Assembly (NCBI RefSeq): GCF_022549215.1
Contig: NZ_JAKZFC010000003.1
Span: 248,001 to 312,000 of the forward strand
Reading direction: 5' to 3'
Length of the DNA: 64,000 bases
Source of the DNA: Solibacillus palustris
GTDB taxonomy: Bacteria > Bacillota > Bacilli > Bacillales_A > Planococcaceae
The position numbers and the translations under genes were made by a program. Below the pieces are notes generated by a model, which was given only the letters and a program-made list of their open reading frames with translations, was not told the DNA's origin and did no database searches. Shown here in pieces: positions 35,119 through 45,674 of the stretch (the stretch's first letter is position 1; each line of letters starts with the position of its first letter).

Positions 35119-35491
35119 TAACATTGCCTTTTTTCATTTTTTTACGTAAGAAATAGAAAATTATTGGTTTAAATAAATTTCTTGTAATCCCTAGCACAAA
35201 TAATAAACCGATAATATCTGTTATAAAACCAGGGAGCGCCATTAACGCGCCTCCTATGAAAATCATAAAGGTTTCAATCATTGCAATACCAGGTGGTTGA
35301 CCTTGCTGAAGGCTATTTTGAATATCTTTATACGATTTCATACCGCGCTGTTTTGCGATGAGTACACCCACTACAGAAGTGAGTACAATTAATAATAATG
35401 TATAGAAAACGCCGATTGCTTTTCCAATTAGGATAAGCATAGCAATTTCTGCAAAAACTAGCGCTAACATTCCCCATAATAATTTTTTCAT
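35102..35491 (-). CDS. fxsA: FxsA family membrane protein
   Basis: A 129-residue membrane protein with about four hydrophobic segments. The family core is KQRGMKSYKDIQNSLQQGQP, then MIETFMIFIGGALMALPGFITD, then LLFVLGITR. E. coli FxsA is known from relieving F-plasmid exclusion of phage T7; the cellular role is unclear. The start follows AAGGGGGACAAT. A sigma-W type promoter lies immediately upstream, and the interspersed repeat copy 2 abuts that promoter. The 3' end overlaps the convergent ytvI-like gene. Confidence 0.88.
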   Translation of the reverse strand: MKKLLWGMLALVFAEIAMLILIGKAIGVFYTLLLIVLTSVVGVLIAKQRGMKSYKDIQNSLQQGQPPGIAMIETFMIFIGGALMALPGFITDIIGLLFVLGITRNLFKPIIFYFLRKKMKKGNVIIVQR

Positions 35492-35516
35492 ATTGATTGT
35501 CCCCCTTCTTACAATA

Positions 35517-35544
35517 TATACGTATTTTCACCAAAAAAGTTTCA
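35517..35544 (-). promoter_or_regulatory. Sigma-W type promoter of fxsA
   Basis: On the minus strand TGAAAC (35544-35539), a 16-nt spacer and CGTATA (35522-35517), 26 nt before the start codon. The element at 35546 begins two bases beyond the -35. Confidence 0.76.
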
Positions 35545-35545
35545 T

Positions 35546-35728
35546 AAGAAAAGTGCTAAAGCGCCCTTCCAGCCCCGAGTGGGCAAAACACCACGTCCAT
35601 GTGGTATGCCCCCAATGACTCACATCGTGTGAGCCTCAGACATTGGAGAGACCGATGCAAAAGTAAACGCTCCACCACTTTTGCAGGAGGGTTCGAAATG
35701 GCCGAGGGGCTGGCGCTTTAGCCTAGAC
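35546..35728 (+). repeat. Interspersed palindromic repeat, long form (copy 2)
   Basis: A 183-bp copy of the element at 8037. The outer stem GCTAAAGCGC/GCGCTTTAGC and CCAGCCCC/GGGGCTGG is intact. The CCACGT/ATGTGG hairpin differs from copy 1 by one base that keeps a G-U pair, and CTCACA-TCG-TGTGAG is identical. The third inner stem has lost pairing on its left arm (ACCGATGCAAAAG against CTTTTGCAGGAGG). It lies between pyk and fxsA. Confidence 0.9.
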
Positions 35729-35767
35729 ACTGTAATAACGGAAAAATTTATACTTTCTTATAAATAT

Positions 35768-35800
35768 AAAAATCCATTTTCATAATTGAAAATGGATTTT
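35768..35800 (-). terminator. Terminator of pfkA-pyk
   Basis: AAAATCCATTTTCA and TGAAAATGGATTTT are perfect 14-bp arms around TAAT, with a T-run on the minus strand. Confidence 0.88.
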
Positions 35801-35812
35801 AACATTTAAATT

Positions 35813-37573
35813 TTATAGTACACTCGCATGCCCTTTGTAGATGACACCTGTTTCTGCGTCCATTGTAATTTCTTGTCCGTGACGAATTAATGTTGTTGCT
35901 TCTTTTACGCCTACAATTACTGGAATACCGAGACTTAGGCCAACTACCGCTGCATGCGACGTTAAACCGCCTTCTTCTGTAATAATACCGACACAGTTTT
36001 CAATGGCTGGCATCATTTCACGGTCTGAACCGACTGTTACGATAATGGCACCTTCTGTATCATAAGCTAATGCTTCGCCAGCGTTTTTCGCTACAATCGC
36101 TTTACCGACTACCGAAGCTTTACCAATCCCTTGTCCACGCGCTAATAAGTCACCAATTACGTGAACTTTCATTAAGTTTGTTGTACCTGCTTCACCTACT
36201 GGTACACCTGCAGTAATAACAACAACATCTCCATGACTTACGAATTCGTGTTTAAGTGCTTCATCGACTGAAAGCTCTAAAATTTCGTCCGTAGTTGTTA
36301 CACGCTGCGTTAAAACTGGTTTTACGCCCCACACTAAAGTTAATTTTTGTGCAGTTGATTGTTGGCTTGTAACCGCGATAATTGAAACGCCTGGGCGATA
36401 TTTCGCGATCATTTTAGCTGTATTTCCGCTTTCTGTTGGCGCTAATACAGCTGTAACACCTAAGTTAATCGACGTGTACGCCACTGCTTGTGAAATCGCT
36501 TCTGTCATGTTTGCTTCTCTTTCACGGCTACGTTGAGATACGATTTGACGATAGTCTAACGCATTTTCTGTGCGCTCAGCAATTTTATTCATTGTAATTA
36601 CTGATTCAACTGGATAAAGACCAGCTGCTGTTTCACCCGAGAGCATAATTGCATCTGTTCCGTCCAGAATGGCATTTGCTACGTCTGACGCTTCTGCACG
36701 TGTTGGACGAGGATTACGTTGCATAGAATCTAACATTTGCGTTGCTGTAATAACCGGCTTTCCAACCTGGTTACATTTATTAATTAATGATTTTTGTACA
36801 AGTGGCACTTCTTCAGCTGGAATTTCTACCCCTAAATCACCTCGTGCGACCATTAAGCCATCTGACACTTCAATAATGTCATCAATATTGTCTACACCTT
36901 CTTGGTTTTCGATTTTCGGGATAATTTGAATATGGCTACCATTATTTTGTTCTAATAGCTCACGAATTTCTAATACATCCTTTGCTGTACGTACGAATGA
37001 TGCGGCGATAAAGTCTACCCCTTGACCAATACCAAATAAAATATCAGCTGCATCTTTTTCTGTAATCCCTGGTAATTTAACTGAAACTCCTGGAACGTTT
37101 ACACCTTTTTTATTTTTTAAGACACCCGCATTTTCAACAATTGTATGAATTAAACCTTGTTCTAAATCCTTAGCTAAAACACGTAATTCAATTAAGCCAT
37201 CATCTAATAAAATAACGTCATTTTGATCTACATCTTCAATTAACTGATCATACGTTACTGAAAAACGACTTTCATTGCCAAGCACTTCAGTCATTGAAAT
37301 GTCGATTACTTGACCAGTTACTAAATGAATTTCGCCGTTTTCCATTGAATGCGTACGAATTTCAGGGCCTTTCGTATCTAATAAAATACCTACTGGTTTT
37401 TTCATACGCTCTGAAGCATCACGAATTGCTGCAATACGAATTGCATGTTCTTCATGATTACCGTGTGAAAAATTTAAACGCGCTACATTCATACCCGCCG
37501 TAATTAATTTATCTAACATTTCTGGTGATTCACTTGCAGGACCAATCGTACAAACAATTTTAGTTTTTCTCAT
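35813..37573 (-). CDS. pyk: Pyruvate kinase with C-terminal PEP-utiliser domain
   Basis: A 586-residue glycolytic enzyme transferring phosphate from PEP to ADP. The barrel holds [13 protein letters not shown], the catalytic lysine motif [13 protein letters not shown], and [12 protein letters not shown] with the ADP/metal site. The C-terminal extra domain of about 110 residues, [20 protein letters not shown], is the PEP-utiliser-like module present in Bacillus pyruvate kinases; its His is kept although its role is structural or unknown. It follows pfkA by 29 nt, as in B. subtilis. Confidence 0.97.
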   Translation of the reverse strand: MRKTKIVCTIGPASESPEMLDKLITAGMNVARLNFSHGNHEEHAIRIAAIRDASERMKKPVGILLDTKGPEIRTHSMENGEIHLVTGQVIDISMTEVLGNESRFSVTYDQLIEDVDQNDVILLDDGLIELRVLAKDLEQGLIHTIVENAGVLKNKKGVNVPGVSVKLPGITEKDAADILFGIGQGVDFIAASFVRTAKDVLEIRELLEQNNGSHIQIIPKIENQEGVDNIDDIIEVSDGLMVARGDLGVEIPAEEVPLVQKSLINKCNQVGKPVITATQMLDSMQRNPRPTRAEASDVANAILDGTDAIMLSGETAAGLYPVESVITMNKIAERTENALDYRQIVSQRSREREANMTEAISQAVAYTSINLGVTAVLAPTESGNTAKMIAKYRPGVSIIAVTSQQSTAQKLTLVWGVKPVLTQRVTTTDEILELSVDEALKHEFVSHGDVVVITAGVPVGEAGTTNLMKVHVIGDLLARGQGIGKASVVGKAIVAKNAGEALAYDTEGAIIVTVGSDREMMPAIENCVGIITEEGGLTSHAAVVGLSLGIPVIVGVKEATTLIRHGQEITMDAETGVIYKGHASVL

Positions 37574-37602
37574 AGTTTTGTCATCTCCGTTTTTTTTACA
37601 CT

Positions 37603-38565
<963 letters not shown>

Positions 38566-38657
38566 CTATTTTCCTCCTACTTGTCTCATACTATTCACAT
38601 TAACAGAAAAATGGTCTATATGTAACTATTCTGGATAACAAAAAATACAATCTTAAT

Positions 38658-38696
38658 AAAAAAATGAAAGAATGCGCTTTCACGCATTCTTTCACA
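38658..38696 (-). terminator. Terminator of the GntR-accD-accA operon
   Basis: TGAAAGAATGCG and CGCATTCTTTCA are perfect 12-bp arms; the minus strand continues with TTTTTTTATTAAG. Confidence 0.88.
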
Positions 38697-38705
38697 CCAA
38701 TTCCT

Positions 38706-39671
38706 TCAGTCGATATTTTCTTCTGAAAACTGACCGATGTTTTTAAATTTTGTATAACGATTCTCAATTAATTCATCTGATGTTAATTTTGTTAATTCAC
38801 TCAAATGAAGTTCTAGTGCTTGCTTCATGAAATTTGCCTGTGCAAGTACATCTTTATGTGCACCACCCGCAACTTCAGGAATAATGTCGTCAATGACTTC
38901 TAAATTTTTCAAATCGGGTGCCGTAATCTTCATTGCCTCCGCAGCTTGCTGAGCATAGGTTGCATCCTTCCATAAAATCGATGCTGCGCCTTCAGGAGAA
39001 ATAACAGAATAAGTCGCATTTTCAAGCATAAGAATTTTATTTGCTACCCCGAGTGCTAATGCACCTCCACTACCACCTTCGCCAATGACAATACTGATTA
39101 CCGGAACACGTAACCCTGCCATTTCAAATAGATTGCGTGCGATTGCTTCACTCTGTCCACGTTCCTCGGCTGCCTTCCCTGGATACGCGCCTTTTGTGTC
39201 AATCAAACAAATAATCGGACGGTTAAATTTCTCAGCCTGCTTCATTAATCGCAGTGCTTTACGGTAGCCTTCTGGATGGGGCATACCAAAATTACGACGA
39301 ATATTTTCTTTCGTCGTTTTCCCACGCTGATGACCGATTATCGTAATAGGCTGACCATTAAACGACGCAATGCCGCCTACAATCGCTGCATCATCTTTGA
39401 ATGTACGATCGCCGTGTAGTTCAATGAAATCATCAAAAATATGTGCAATATAATCAAGTGTCGTTGGACGCTCTGCATGGCGTGCCACTTGCACACGATC
39501 CCACGGTTTCATATTTGCATAAACTGATTTTTCAAGCTCTTGTAAACGAATTTCAAGCTTTTCAATTTCACCACTCATGTCGACATCCGCTTCTAGAGCA
39601 ATGGTCTTTAATTCCACAATTTTTTCTCGTAATTTTACAACCGGTTCTTCAAACGCCATTAATTTAGACAT
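38706..39671 (-). CDS. accA: Acetyl-CoA carboxylase carboxyltransferase subunit alpha
   Basis: A 321-residue subunit that, with AccD, moves the carboxyl group from carboxybiotin to acetyl-CoA to form malonyl-CoA. The crotonase-fold core has [27 protein letters not shown] and [19 protein letters not shown] choose ATG 39671, which lies inside the last codons of accD (8-nt overlap) with AAGGGGGTG upstream; this couples the two subunits for equal production. The longer in-frame start at 39692 is not supported. Confidence 0.97.
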   Translation of the reverse strand: MSKLMAFEEPVVKLREKIVELKTIALEADVDMSGEIEKLEIRLQELEKSVYANMKPWDRVQVARHAERPTTLDYIAHIFDDFIELHGDRTFKDDAAIVGGIASFNGQPITIIGHQRGKTTKENIRRNFGMPHPEGYRKALRLMKQAEKFNRPIICLIDTKGAYPGKAAEERGQSEAIARNLFEMAGLRVPVISIVIGEGGSGGALALGVANKILMLENATYSVISPEGAASILWKDATYAQQAAEAMKITAPDLKNLEVIDDIIPEVAGGAHKDVLAQANFMKQALELHLSELTKLTSDELIENRYTKFKNIGQFSEENID

Positions 39672-40536
39672 GAGAAACACCCCCTTGTACATGTAACTTC
39701 ACTATTGTTGATACATTTTCACGGATATCACAGCGGTTAAAAATCGCATCTAATTGACCATGCTCGAGTAAAAACTCTGCTGTTTGGAAATCGTCCGGCA
39801 GCTTTTCACGTACCGTCTGTTCAATAACACGGCGTCCCGCAAAACCTATTAAACTTTGTGGCTCAGCAATATTGTAATCTCCAATTGAAGCAAAACTCGC
39901 AGATACACCACCCGTTGTTGGATGTGTTAATATCGAAATATATAGTAAACCTTCTTCACTATGTCGTTTGAGCGCTACACTTGCTTTCGCCATTTGCATT
40001 AGCGACAACACGCCTTCTTGCATGCGCGCACCACCACTCGCAGTAAAAATAATAAATGGCACACGTAATTCCGTCGCTTTTTCTACTGCACGTGTAATTT
40101 TTTCTCCAACAACCGAGCCCATAGAGCCCATTCGGAAAGTAGAATCCATTACCGCAACAACGATTTGCATCCCTTTCAATGTTCCTACACCTGACAACAC
40201 AGCTTCATTCAAGCCTGTTTTCTTTTTGTCGACTTCAATCTTTTCGACATATGCTGGGAATTGTAACGGATTAATCGTTTGTAAATGGTCGTCCATTGAT
40301 GTAAATGAACCTTCATCCATGAAGCTCGCGATACGTTCCTTGGCATTAAGTGTGAAATGGTGCTGACATTTCATGCACACTTTTAAATTTTTCTCTAATT
40401 CCTTTGTGACATGAATCGTTTTGCATTTTGGGCATTTTGTTACAATTCCTTCTGGAAATTCCTTTTCTTCAGCTTTTTTTGATATGCTTCCACTATTTTT
40501 TTTACGGTTTATTGATAATAAATCACGAATCGCCAT
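39664..40536 (-). CDS. accD: Acetyl-CoA carboxylase carboxyltransferase subunit beta
   Basis: A 290-residue subunit of the carboxyltransferase. A four-cysteine zinc ribbon starts at residue 34 (CPKCKTIHV and VCMKCQHHF). The crotonase-like domain holds [20 protein letters not shown] and [19 protein letters not shown], the acyl-CoA and biotin site region. It lies 33 nt after the GntR-type regulator and overlaps accA, making a three-gene operon for the first committed step of fatty acid synthesis. Confidence 0.97.
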   Translation of the reverse strand: MAIRDLLSINRKKNSGSISKKAEEKEFPEGIVTKCPKCKTIHVTKELEKNLKVCMKCQHHFTLNAKERIASFMDEGSFTSMDDHLQTINPLQFPAYVEKIEVDKKKTGLNEAVLSGVGTLKGMQIVVAVMDSTFRMGSMGSVVGEKITRAVEKATELRVPFIIFTASGGARMQEGVLSLMQMAKASVALKRHSEEGLLYISILTHPTTGGVSASFASIGDYNIAEPQSLIGFAGRRVIEQTVREKLPDDFQTAEFLLEHGQLDAIFNRCDIRENVSTIVKLHVQGGVSHV

Positions 40537-40569
40537 TGTATATCCCCCTTTTGTAGTAACTCGCTTTTT

Positions 40570-41205
40570 TTAGCGCTCTATACATTCCATCCATTTTTCA
40601 TATGCTTGAATTGCTTCATGTGTATAACCCATTTGCATCGCCTTTAGCATTGTTTCAACTTCAAGTTTTTCATTCGTTTCAATCACACCTGCTAACAAAT
40701 CATTGCTAAATGCTACTAGTTGCATCCAAATTTTTAGTGCTAACCGATTGCCACTCGCGATTATACATTCACGTAATATATCCTCACGCAATACATTTTC
40801 TCCGAGTTCCACTTTTATGAAAAAACTATCTAATATCGGCAGCGACCGTAATTTTTTCGACTGACAAATCAAACGAATCGCTTCTTTTTCATGCATTTGT
40901 CGTGTTGCCTCAACATCGTTTGAAGACTTTTCATCTTGCAAAATAAACGAGCCAACAATTTCAACAAATTGGTGATGCTTCATGCTGGTCAAAAATGTGC
41001 CGCCACCATGCTTTGTTTCGATTAAACCTAATAGCTCTAAACTTCGCAGTGCTTCTCTAACTGATGAACGTCCTACTTGTAATCGCTCAGACAAAACCCG
41101 TTCAGAAGGTAGCTTTTGTCCTTCTAGAATATTTTGGTTCGCAATTAACTCGCGTAGCTGCTTCACAATTTGCAAAAACATTTTTTTCTCTGGCTTATGT
41201 TCCAC
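40570..41205 (-). CDS. GntR-family (FadR subfamily) transcriptional regulator
   Basis: A 211-residue regulator. The N-terminal winged helix-turn-helix is typical GntR: LPSERVLSERLQVGRSSVREALRSLELLGLIE, quoted as LPSERVLSERLQVGRS and SVREALRSLELLGL. The C-terminal part is all-helical, as in FadR/FCD proteins, but I cannot confirm the metal-site histidines. The start is GTG with GAGGTGA 6 nt upstream. It heads a unit with accD and accA. A perfect TGGTCTGACCA palindrome upstream matches FadR-type operators, so it probably represses its own operon in response to an acyl-CoA or other acid. Confidence 0.85.
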   Translation of the reverse strand: MEHKPEKKMFLQIVKQLRELIANQNILEGQKLPSERVLSERLQVGRSSVREALRSLELLGLIETKHGGGTFLTSMKHHQFVEIVGSFILQDEKSSNDVEATRQMHEKEAIRLICQSKKLRSLPILDSFFIKVELGENVLREDILRECIIASGNRLALKIWMQLVAFSNDLLAGVIETNEKLEVETMLKAMQMGYTHEAIQAYEKWMECIER

Positions 41206-41237
41206 TCAACTCACCTCAATATCTTTCAATTCAAAAG

Positions 41238-41248
41238 TGGTCTGACCA
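41238..41248. promoter_or_regulatory. FadR-type palindromic operator upstream of the GntR-accDA operon
   Basis: TGGTCTGACCA is an 11-bp perfect palindrome, 33 nt before the regulator's start. On the minus strand it reads AACTGGTCAGACCACTT in context, very like the FadR operator form (CTGGTCNGACC). A possible -10 (TATAGT) lies just upstream of it, so bound protein would cover the start region. Confidence 0.65.
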
Positions 41249-41382
41249 GTTTCACTATAATTAAGAATACAAAATGTTTTTATCATTGTAAAGAAATATT
41301 CGCTATCTTTTCAATTCACCATAAAGATATTTATGTATAACACATAATTTTTACGATTTTTCGACCAATAATTTTTACTTCA

Positions 41383-41421
41383 GAAAAAAAAGCGCTTCTA
41401 GTATATACTAGAAAACGCTCT
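41383..41421 (-). terminator. Terminator of dnaE
   Basis: On the minus strand AGCG-TT-TTCTAGTA pairs with TACTAGAA-GCGCT, followed by TTTTTTTT. Confidence 0.83.
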
Positions 41422-41431
41422 ATAATATTAT

Positions 41432-44400
41432 TCAATTAATAGTAATTTGCTTTACTTTTATTTGTGTTTTGTTAAATCTACGTTCCAAAAAGCCCTCTAT
41501 ATATAGTAATGTATCTTCGCTTAGCTGACCGACAACTTGTTCATATTCTTTTGGAAATAGCGTGCAAATTACCGCACCAAATTCATCTTCAATCGTTACA
41601 AATGCCATCAGTTCACCACGCTTCGTACGCAATTGACGAAACTCGTTGACAATACCAATGATGCGAACATAACTATTATCCTTCAATGTTTGCAACGATT
41701 GAACATTGGCGTTCGTCTGCTGAAATTGAGGACGCATACGGATAATTGGATGATCCGATAAATAAAAGCCTAGCACTTCTTTTTCATATTGTAGTTTTAC
41801 TTTTTCAGGAATATTGGACATTTCGATATACTTTGGTTTACCAAATGCCATGAAATCAGCTTGCTTTTGAGCACCCTCAATAGTAGCAAGTAGTGTAGCA
41901 CGGTCTTTCCCAAATTCATCAAGCGCGCCTGCTTTAATGAGCGGCTCAACTACTTTACGTTGAAAATGCGTGCTTGTTAGTGATACAGCCAAATCAAAGA
42001 TTGTCTCAAACCGCTGTTGATGCTCATCTCGCACTTTCAATAATTGTTGTAGAAATGGTTGCGAAACTCCTTTAATAGCCGATAAGCTAAAACGTATCTT
42101 ACCATTTTCCACTTTAAAATGACGTACGCTTCGATTGATCGATGGCGGTAATATTTCAATTCCATTTGCTTTGGCTTCCATTAAAATTTGCATTAGTTTA
42201 TCGCTATTCCCAGTTGCATTTGTTAATAATGCCGCATAGAAATTGACAGGGAAATTCGCCTTTAAATACGCCATTTGGTATGAAATAATACTATACGCAA
42301 CCGCGTGACTCTTCGGGAATCCATAATCAGCAAAACGCACAATTAATTCATATACTTCGTACGCCACTTGCTCTGTGTATCCTTTAGAAAGCGAACCTTT
42401 AACAAATGCTGCGCGTTGTTCTTCTAGCGCTTCCCGTTTTTTCTTACTTACCGCGCGTCGCAGAATATCAGCTTGACCAATCGTAAAGCCCGCCATAACA
42501 TTTGCGATACGCATAATTTGTTCCTGATAAATAATAACACCGTACGTTTCTTGTAAAATGGAAGTTAAATCAGGATGAGGCATACTGACAGGCTCTAGAT
42601 GATGCTTACGATTTGCATAGACAGGGATAAATTGCATTGGACCTGGTCGATAGAGCGCATTAACTGCAACGATGTCTAAAAAATGCGTAGGCTTTATATC
42701 ACGTAGTGCACCTTTCATACCGTCAGACTCTAACTGGAATATCCCCACCGTATCTCCCCGTTGCAACAATTCAAACGTTTTCGCATCGTTTAATGGAATC
42801 TGATTGAAATCTAGTTCGATTTGATGAGTATACAGAATCGACTTTCGAATTTGATCTAAAATTGTTAAATTTCTAAGACCTAAAAAATCAATTTTCAGTA
42901 ACCCAGTTTGCTCGACTTCAAGCATTGGCCACTGTGTTAAATAGATATCATCATGCCCTTGTTCGATCGGAACAACATCGACAAGTGGTACAGGGCTTAA
43001 TACAACACCGGCCGCATGGGTTGACGCATTACGAGGCAATCCTTCTAATCGTAGTGCCGTTTGAAACCATTTATGTCGAATTGGCTCAGCGTCCATCCAC
43101 TTACGTAAGTTTTCAGAATTTGCATAGGCTTCTTGTAGTGTAATACCTGGCTTGTTTGGAATAAGCTTTGATATCATTTCAAGTGTTTCAGAATTAAAGT
43201 TAAACATTCGTGCGACATCACGCGCGACAGCTTTTGCGGATAATGTCCCAAATGTAATAATTTGTGCGACATATTGCTTTCCGTATTTACTCGCTACATA
43301 CTCAATAACTTCATGTCGACGTGTATCTAAAAAGTCGATATCAATATCTGGTAATGTCACACGCTCCACATTTAAAAAGCGTTCAAACAGTAAATCATAT
43401 TGAAGTGGATCAACTTGTGTAATTTCTAGCGCGTATGCGATGAGTGATGAAGCAGATGAACCACGACCTGGCCCTGTTAAAATTTGATGTTCACGGGCAA
43501 AGCGCATAAAGTCGGCAACGATTAAAAAATAATCCGAGTAGCCCATCGATTGAATAACTTGCAGCTCATAATCAATACGTTCTACATATTGCTTTGGTAA
43601 TATTTCCGTTTGTAATCGCTTTTGTAAGCCAGCCTGCACACCTTGCTTTAACACATCTGCAGCTGAATGCCCTTCCATAAGCGGAAATTTTGGCATATAC
43701 ACTTGATTTAGGTTGATTTCCACATGACAGCTTAATAATAATTTTTCAGCTTCTTCAAGCCACATTTTCTTATCTAAGAATCGAGCATTCCAATCTTGGG
43801 CTGTTAATACATAGCAGTCATGCTTTTGTTCATAGTTTCGGTCATTCAACTTTACGCCCGTTTCAATCGATTGTGCGACTTCATAGGCAAATGCGTCTTG
43901 TTCATACATATACAGACTTTCATGTGTAGCAATTACATGCAGTTGATGTTGCTGTGCTAGCTCCTCTGCCTGAACTTCAAATGGGTGCACGCCGTTTGCA
44001 CGTGTAATCCCTATGTAAAGGTTTGCCTTATTTGCTTGAATAAGAGCATGTAGGGATTTTTGTGCTTCTGGCTGTAACCAGGCTTGTTGATTAGCAAATG
44101 GTAAGAGAACAAATGCGATGTCCTGGCAATAGGCAACAAGCCAACGTAGTGGAATGTTTTGTTGTGGACGAATTGCAATACTACTCGCTATTTTCAATAA
44201 ATTTTGGTAGCCTTTATTTGTTTTCGCATAGAGCACAAGCGGTAGTGTTTCATCCTCTGTTCGTTCAAGCTCAATCGTTAAGCCGGCCACTGGATGAATG
44301 CCAGCCTTTTTTAGTTGAAACATAAAAGGCAAAAGCCCATACAATTTTGAGTTAACAATTGCACAGCTTTTTGCCTGTTGTTGTTGTAAAAAAGGGATGA

Positions 44401-44467
44401 GCTCATTGATACGAATTGTACTTTTCAATAAATCGGCACTCGTCCGTATTTGTGGATATACCGTCAT
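41432..44467 (-). CDS. dnaE: DNA polymerase III alpha subunit DnaE, shortened
   Basis: A 1011-residue family C polymerase of the DnaE type, which in bacilli extends RNA primers before PolC takes over. The catalytic acidic motif is LPDIDIDFLDTRRHEVIEYV, with GPGRGSSASSLIAYAL before it and YRPGPMQFIPVYANRKH and the finger region RRAVSKKKREALEEQ after it. A C-terminal OB-fold is present (VRIIGIVNEFRQLRTKRGE). Two oddities: the N-terminal PHP domain has lost its metal ligands (QIRTSADLLKST replaces HxHSxYSLL), and the protein stops right after the OB-fold, about 100 residues shorter than B. subtilis DnaE. The polymerase core looks intact. Confidence 0.93.
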   Translation of the reverse strand: MTVYPQIRTSADLLKSTIRINELIPFLQQQQAKSCAIVNSKLYGLLPFMFQLKKAGIHPVAGLTIELERTEDETLPLVLYAKTNKGYQNLLKIASSIAIRPQQNIPLRWLVAYCQDIAFVLLPFANQQAWLQPEAQKSLHALIQANKANLYIGITRANGVHPFEVQAEELAQQHQLHVIATHESLYMYEQDAFAYEVAQSIETGVKLNDRNYEQKHDCYVLTAQDWNARFLDKKMWLEEAEKLLLSCHVEINLNQVYMPKFPLMEGHSAADVLKQGVQAGLQKRLQTEILPKQYVERIDYELQVIQSMGYSDYFLIVADFMRFAREHQILTGPGRGSSASSLIAYALEITQVDPLQYDLLFERFLNVERVTLPDIDIDFLDTRRHEVIEYVASKYGKQYVAQIITFGTLSAKAVARDVARMFNFNSETLEMISKLIPNKPGITLQEAYANSENLRKWMDAEPIRHKWFQTALRLEGLPRNASTHAAGVVLSPVPLVDVVPIEQGHDDIYLTQWPMLEVEQTGLLKIDFLGLRNLTILDQIRKSILYTHQIELDFNQIPLNDAKTFELLQRGDTVGIFQLESDGMKGALRDIKPTHFLDIVAVNALYRPGPMQFIPVYANRKHHLEPVSMPHPDLTSILQETYGVIIYQEQIMRIANVMAGFTIGQADILRRAVSKKKREALEEQRAAFVKGSLSKGYTEQVAYEVYELIVRFADYGFPKSHAVAYSIISYQMAYLKANFPVNFYAALLTNATGNSDKLMQILMEAKANGIEILPPSINRSVRHFKVENGKIRFSLSAIKGVSQPFLQQLLKVRDEHQQRFETIFDLAVSLTSTHFQRKVVEPLIKAGALDEFGKDRATLLATIEGAQKQADFMAFGKPKYIEMSNIPEKVKLQYEKEVLGFYLSDHPIIRMRPQFQQTNANVQSLQTLKDNSYVRIIGIVNEFRQLRTKRGELMAFVTIEDEFGAVICTLFPKEYEQVVGQLSEDTLLYIEGFLERRFNKTQIKVKQITIN

Positions 44468-44639
44468 CGTTCATCCCTCCTGAATTTATCCCATATTAAG
44501 AGACCGTAGAACTCCCACATCAAACTAGCAATTGACTGGAAACAGCTAAGTGGGCGATCCACTGAACCTAAAAAACCGATTGGTGAAAGCTAATGCTCTG
44601 TGGGGGATGAGAAACACTCCCTCTGAGCAAAGCTTCACG
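44468..44639. repeat. Palindromic intergenic element between nrnA and dnaE
   Basis: A 170-bp gap holding a long imperfect hairpin. The left arm GTGAAAGCTAATGCTCTGTG (from about 44583) pairs with the right arm ending GAGCAAAGCTTCAC (about 44625-44638), around GGGGGATGAGAAACACTCCC. A further run near GTGGGCGATCCACTG forms a second small hairpin. The sequence has the look of a dispersed element or structured RNA. There is only one copy here. Confidence 0.45.
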
Positions 44640-45581
44640 CTATACGTTTTGACAAATTTCCTTTAAATCGACAATAACTTGTTCTACTTCTTCCCAAGAA
44701 TGTGCCGTTGCACCTGAAGCAAGTGGATGGCCTCCACCGTTGTACTTTTTCGCTAACCCGTTAATTACCGGCCCTTTTGAGCGTAAGCGTACACGGATTG
44801 TGTCATTTTCTTCGATAAACATCACCCATGCACGAATGTTTTTCACATTGCCTAATGAGCCGACTAATAACGATGTTTCAGATGGTGTTGCATCAAATTG
44901 CTCTAACACTTCTGTTGGTAATTTAATGTAAGCCATACCGTTTTCGTCCATCATAAAGTGTTGATAAATGTAACCTTGTAAATTTAGTAGCTTGCGTTCC
45001 ATTTCATACATACCATCAAACACTTGGTTACGATCAAAATCATACTGAATGAGTTGTCCCGCTGTTTCAAATGTTTTTGCACTCGCGCTCGGGAACAAGA
45101 AACGTCCTGTATCTCCGACAATGCCTGCAAATAAGAGACGTGCTGATGCGTCAGACATTTGCCAGTTTGCATAGTCTTTAGCTTCTTCATATAATTCATA
45201 AATCATTTCACTACAAGAGCTTGCATTCGTATCAACCCATAATAGATTACCGTATGCGTCATCATTAGGATGGTGGTCAATTTTAATGAGGAAATCACCC
45301 ATTGTGTAGCGTTGATCATCAATACGTTCTGTGTTTGCTGTGTCTGTTGCAATAATTAATGCCCCTTCAAAAACAGCATCATCAATTTGCTCTGGCTGTG
45401 CTAAAAATGATAGGGACTCGTCATGCTCTCCAACTGTGTAAACCTTTTTTTCTGGGTAATTGGCGCGAATTAGTTCTGCTAAACCCATTTGGGAACCATA
45501 GGCATCTGGGTCTGGGCGTACGTGCCGATGCACTATAATTGTTTCGTATTGTTTAATTTTGTCAATAATTTGACGTTTCAC
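44640..45581 (-). CDS. nrnA: Bifunctional oligoribonuclease and pAp phosphatase NrnA
   Basis: A 313-residue DHH-family phosphoesterase that degrades very short RNA and converts pAp to AMP. Metal-site motifs in order: VHRHVRPDPDAYGSQMGLA, IIATDTANTER, IKIDHHPNDD (the DHH motif) and GIVGDTGRF. The C-terminal DHHA1 domain carries the RNA-binding GGGHPLASGA. Start has GGGGGAAACTTTG upstream. Neighbours dnaE, ytpI and ytoI match the B. subtilis ytqI locus. Confidence 0.95.
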   Translation of the reverse strand: MKRQIIDKIKQYETIIVHRHVRPDPDAYGSQMGLAELIRANYPEKKVYTVGEHDESLSFLAQPEQIDDAVFEGALIIATDTANTERIDDQRYTMGDFLIKIDHHPNDDAYGNLLWVDTNASSCSEMIYELYEEAKDYANWQMSDASARLLFAGIVGDTGRFLFPSASAKTFETAGQLIQYDFDRNQVFDGMYEMERKLLNLQGYIYQHFMMDENGMAYIKLPTEVLEQFDATPSETSLLVGSLGNVKNIRAWVMFIEENDTIRVRLRSKGPVINGLAKKYNGGGHPLASGATAHSWEEVEQVIVDLKEICQNV

Positions 45582-45674
45582 AAAGTTTCCCCCTAATACA
45601 TAGTGAATACCTATCGCAATTCCCTGAAAAAGCCGTTACAATATTTAGTAGTTTTTGTAAATGGGAGGTTCACT

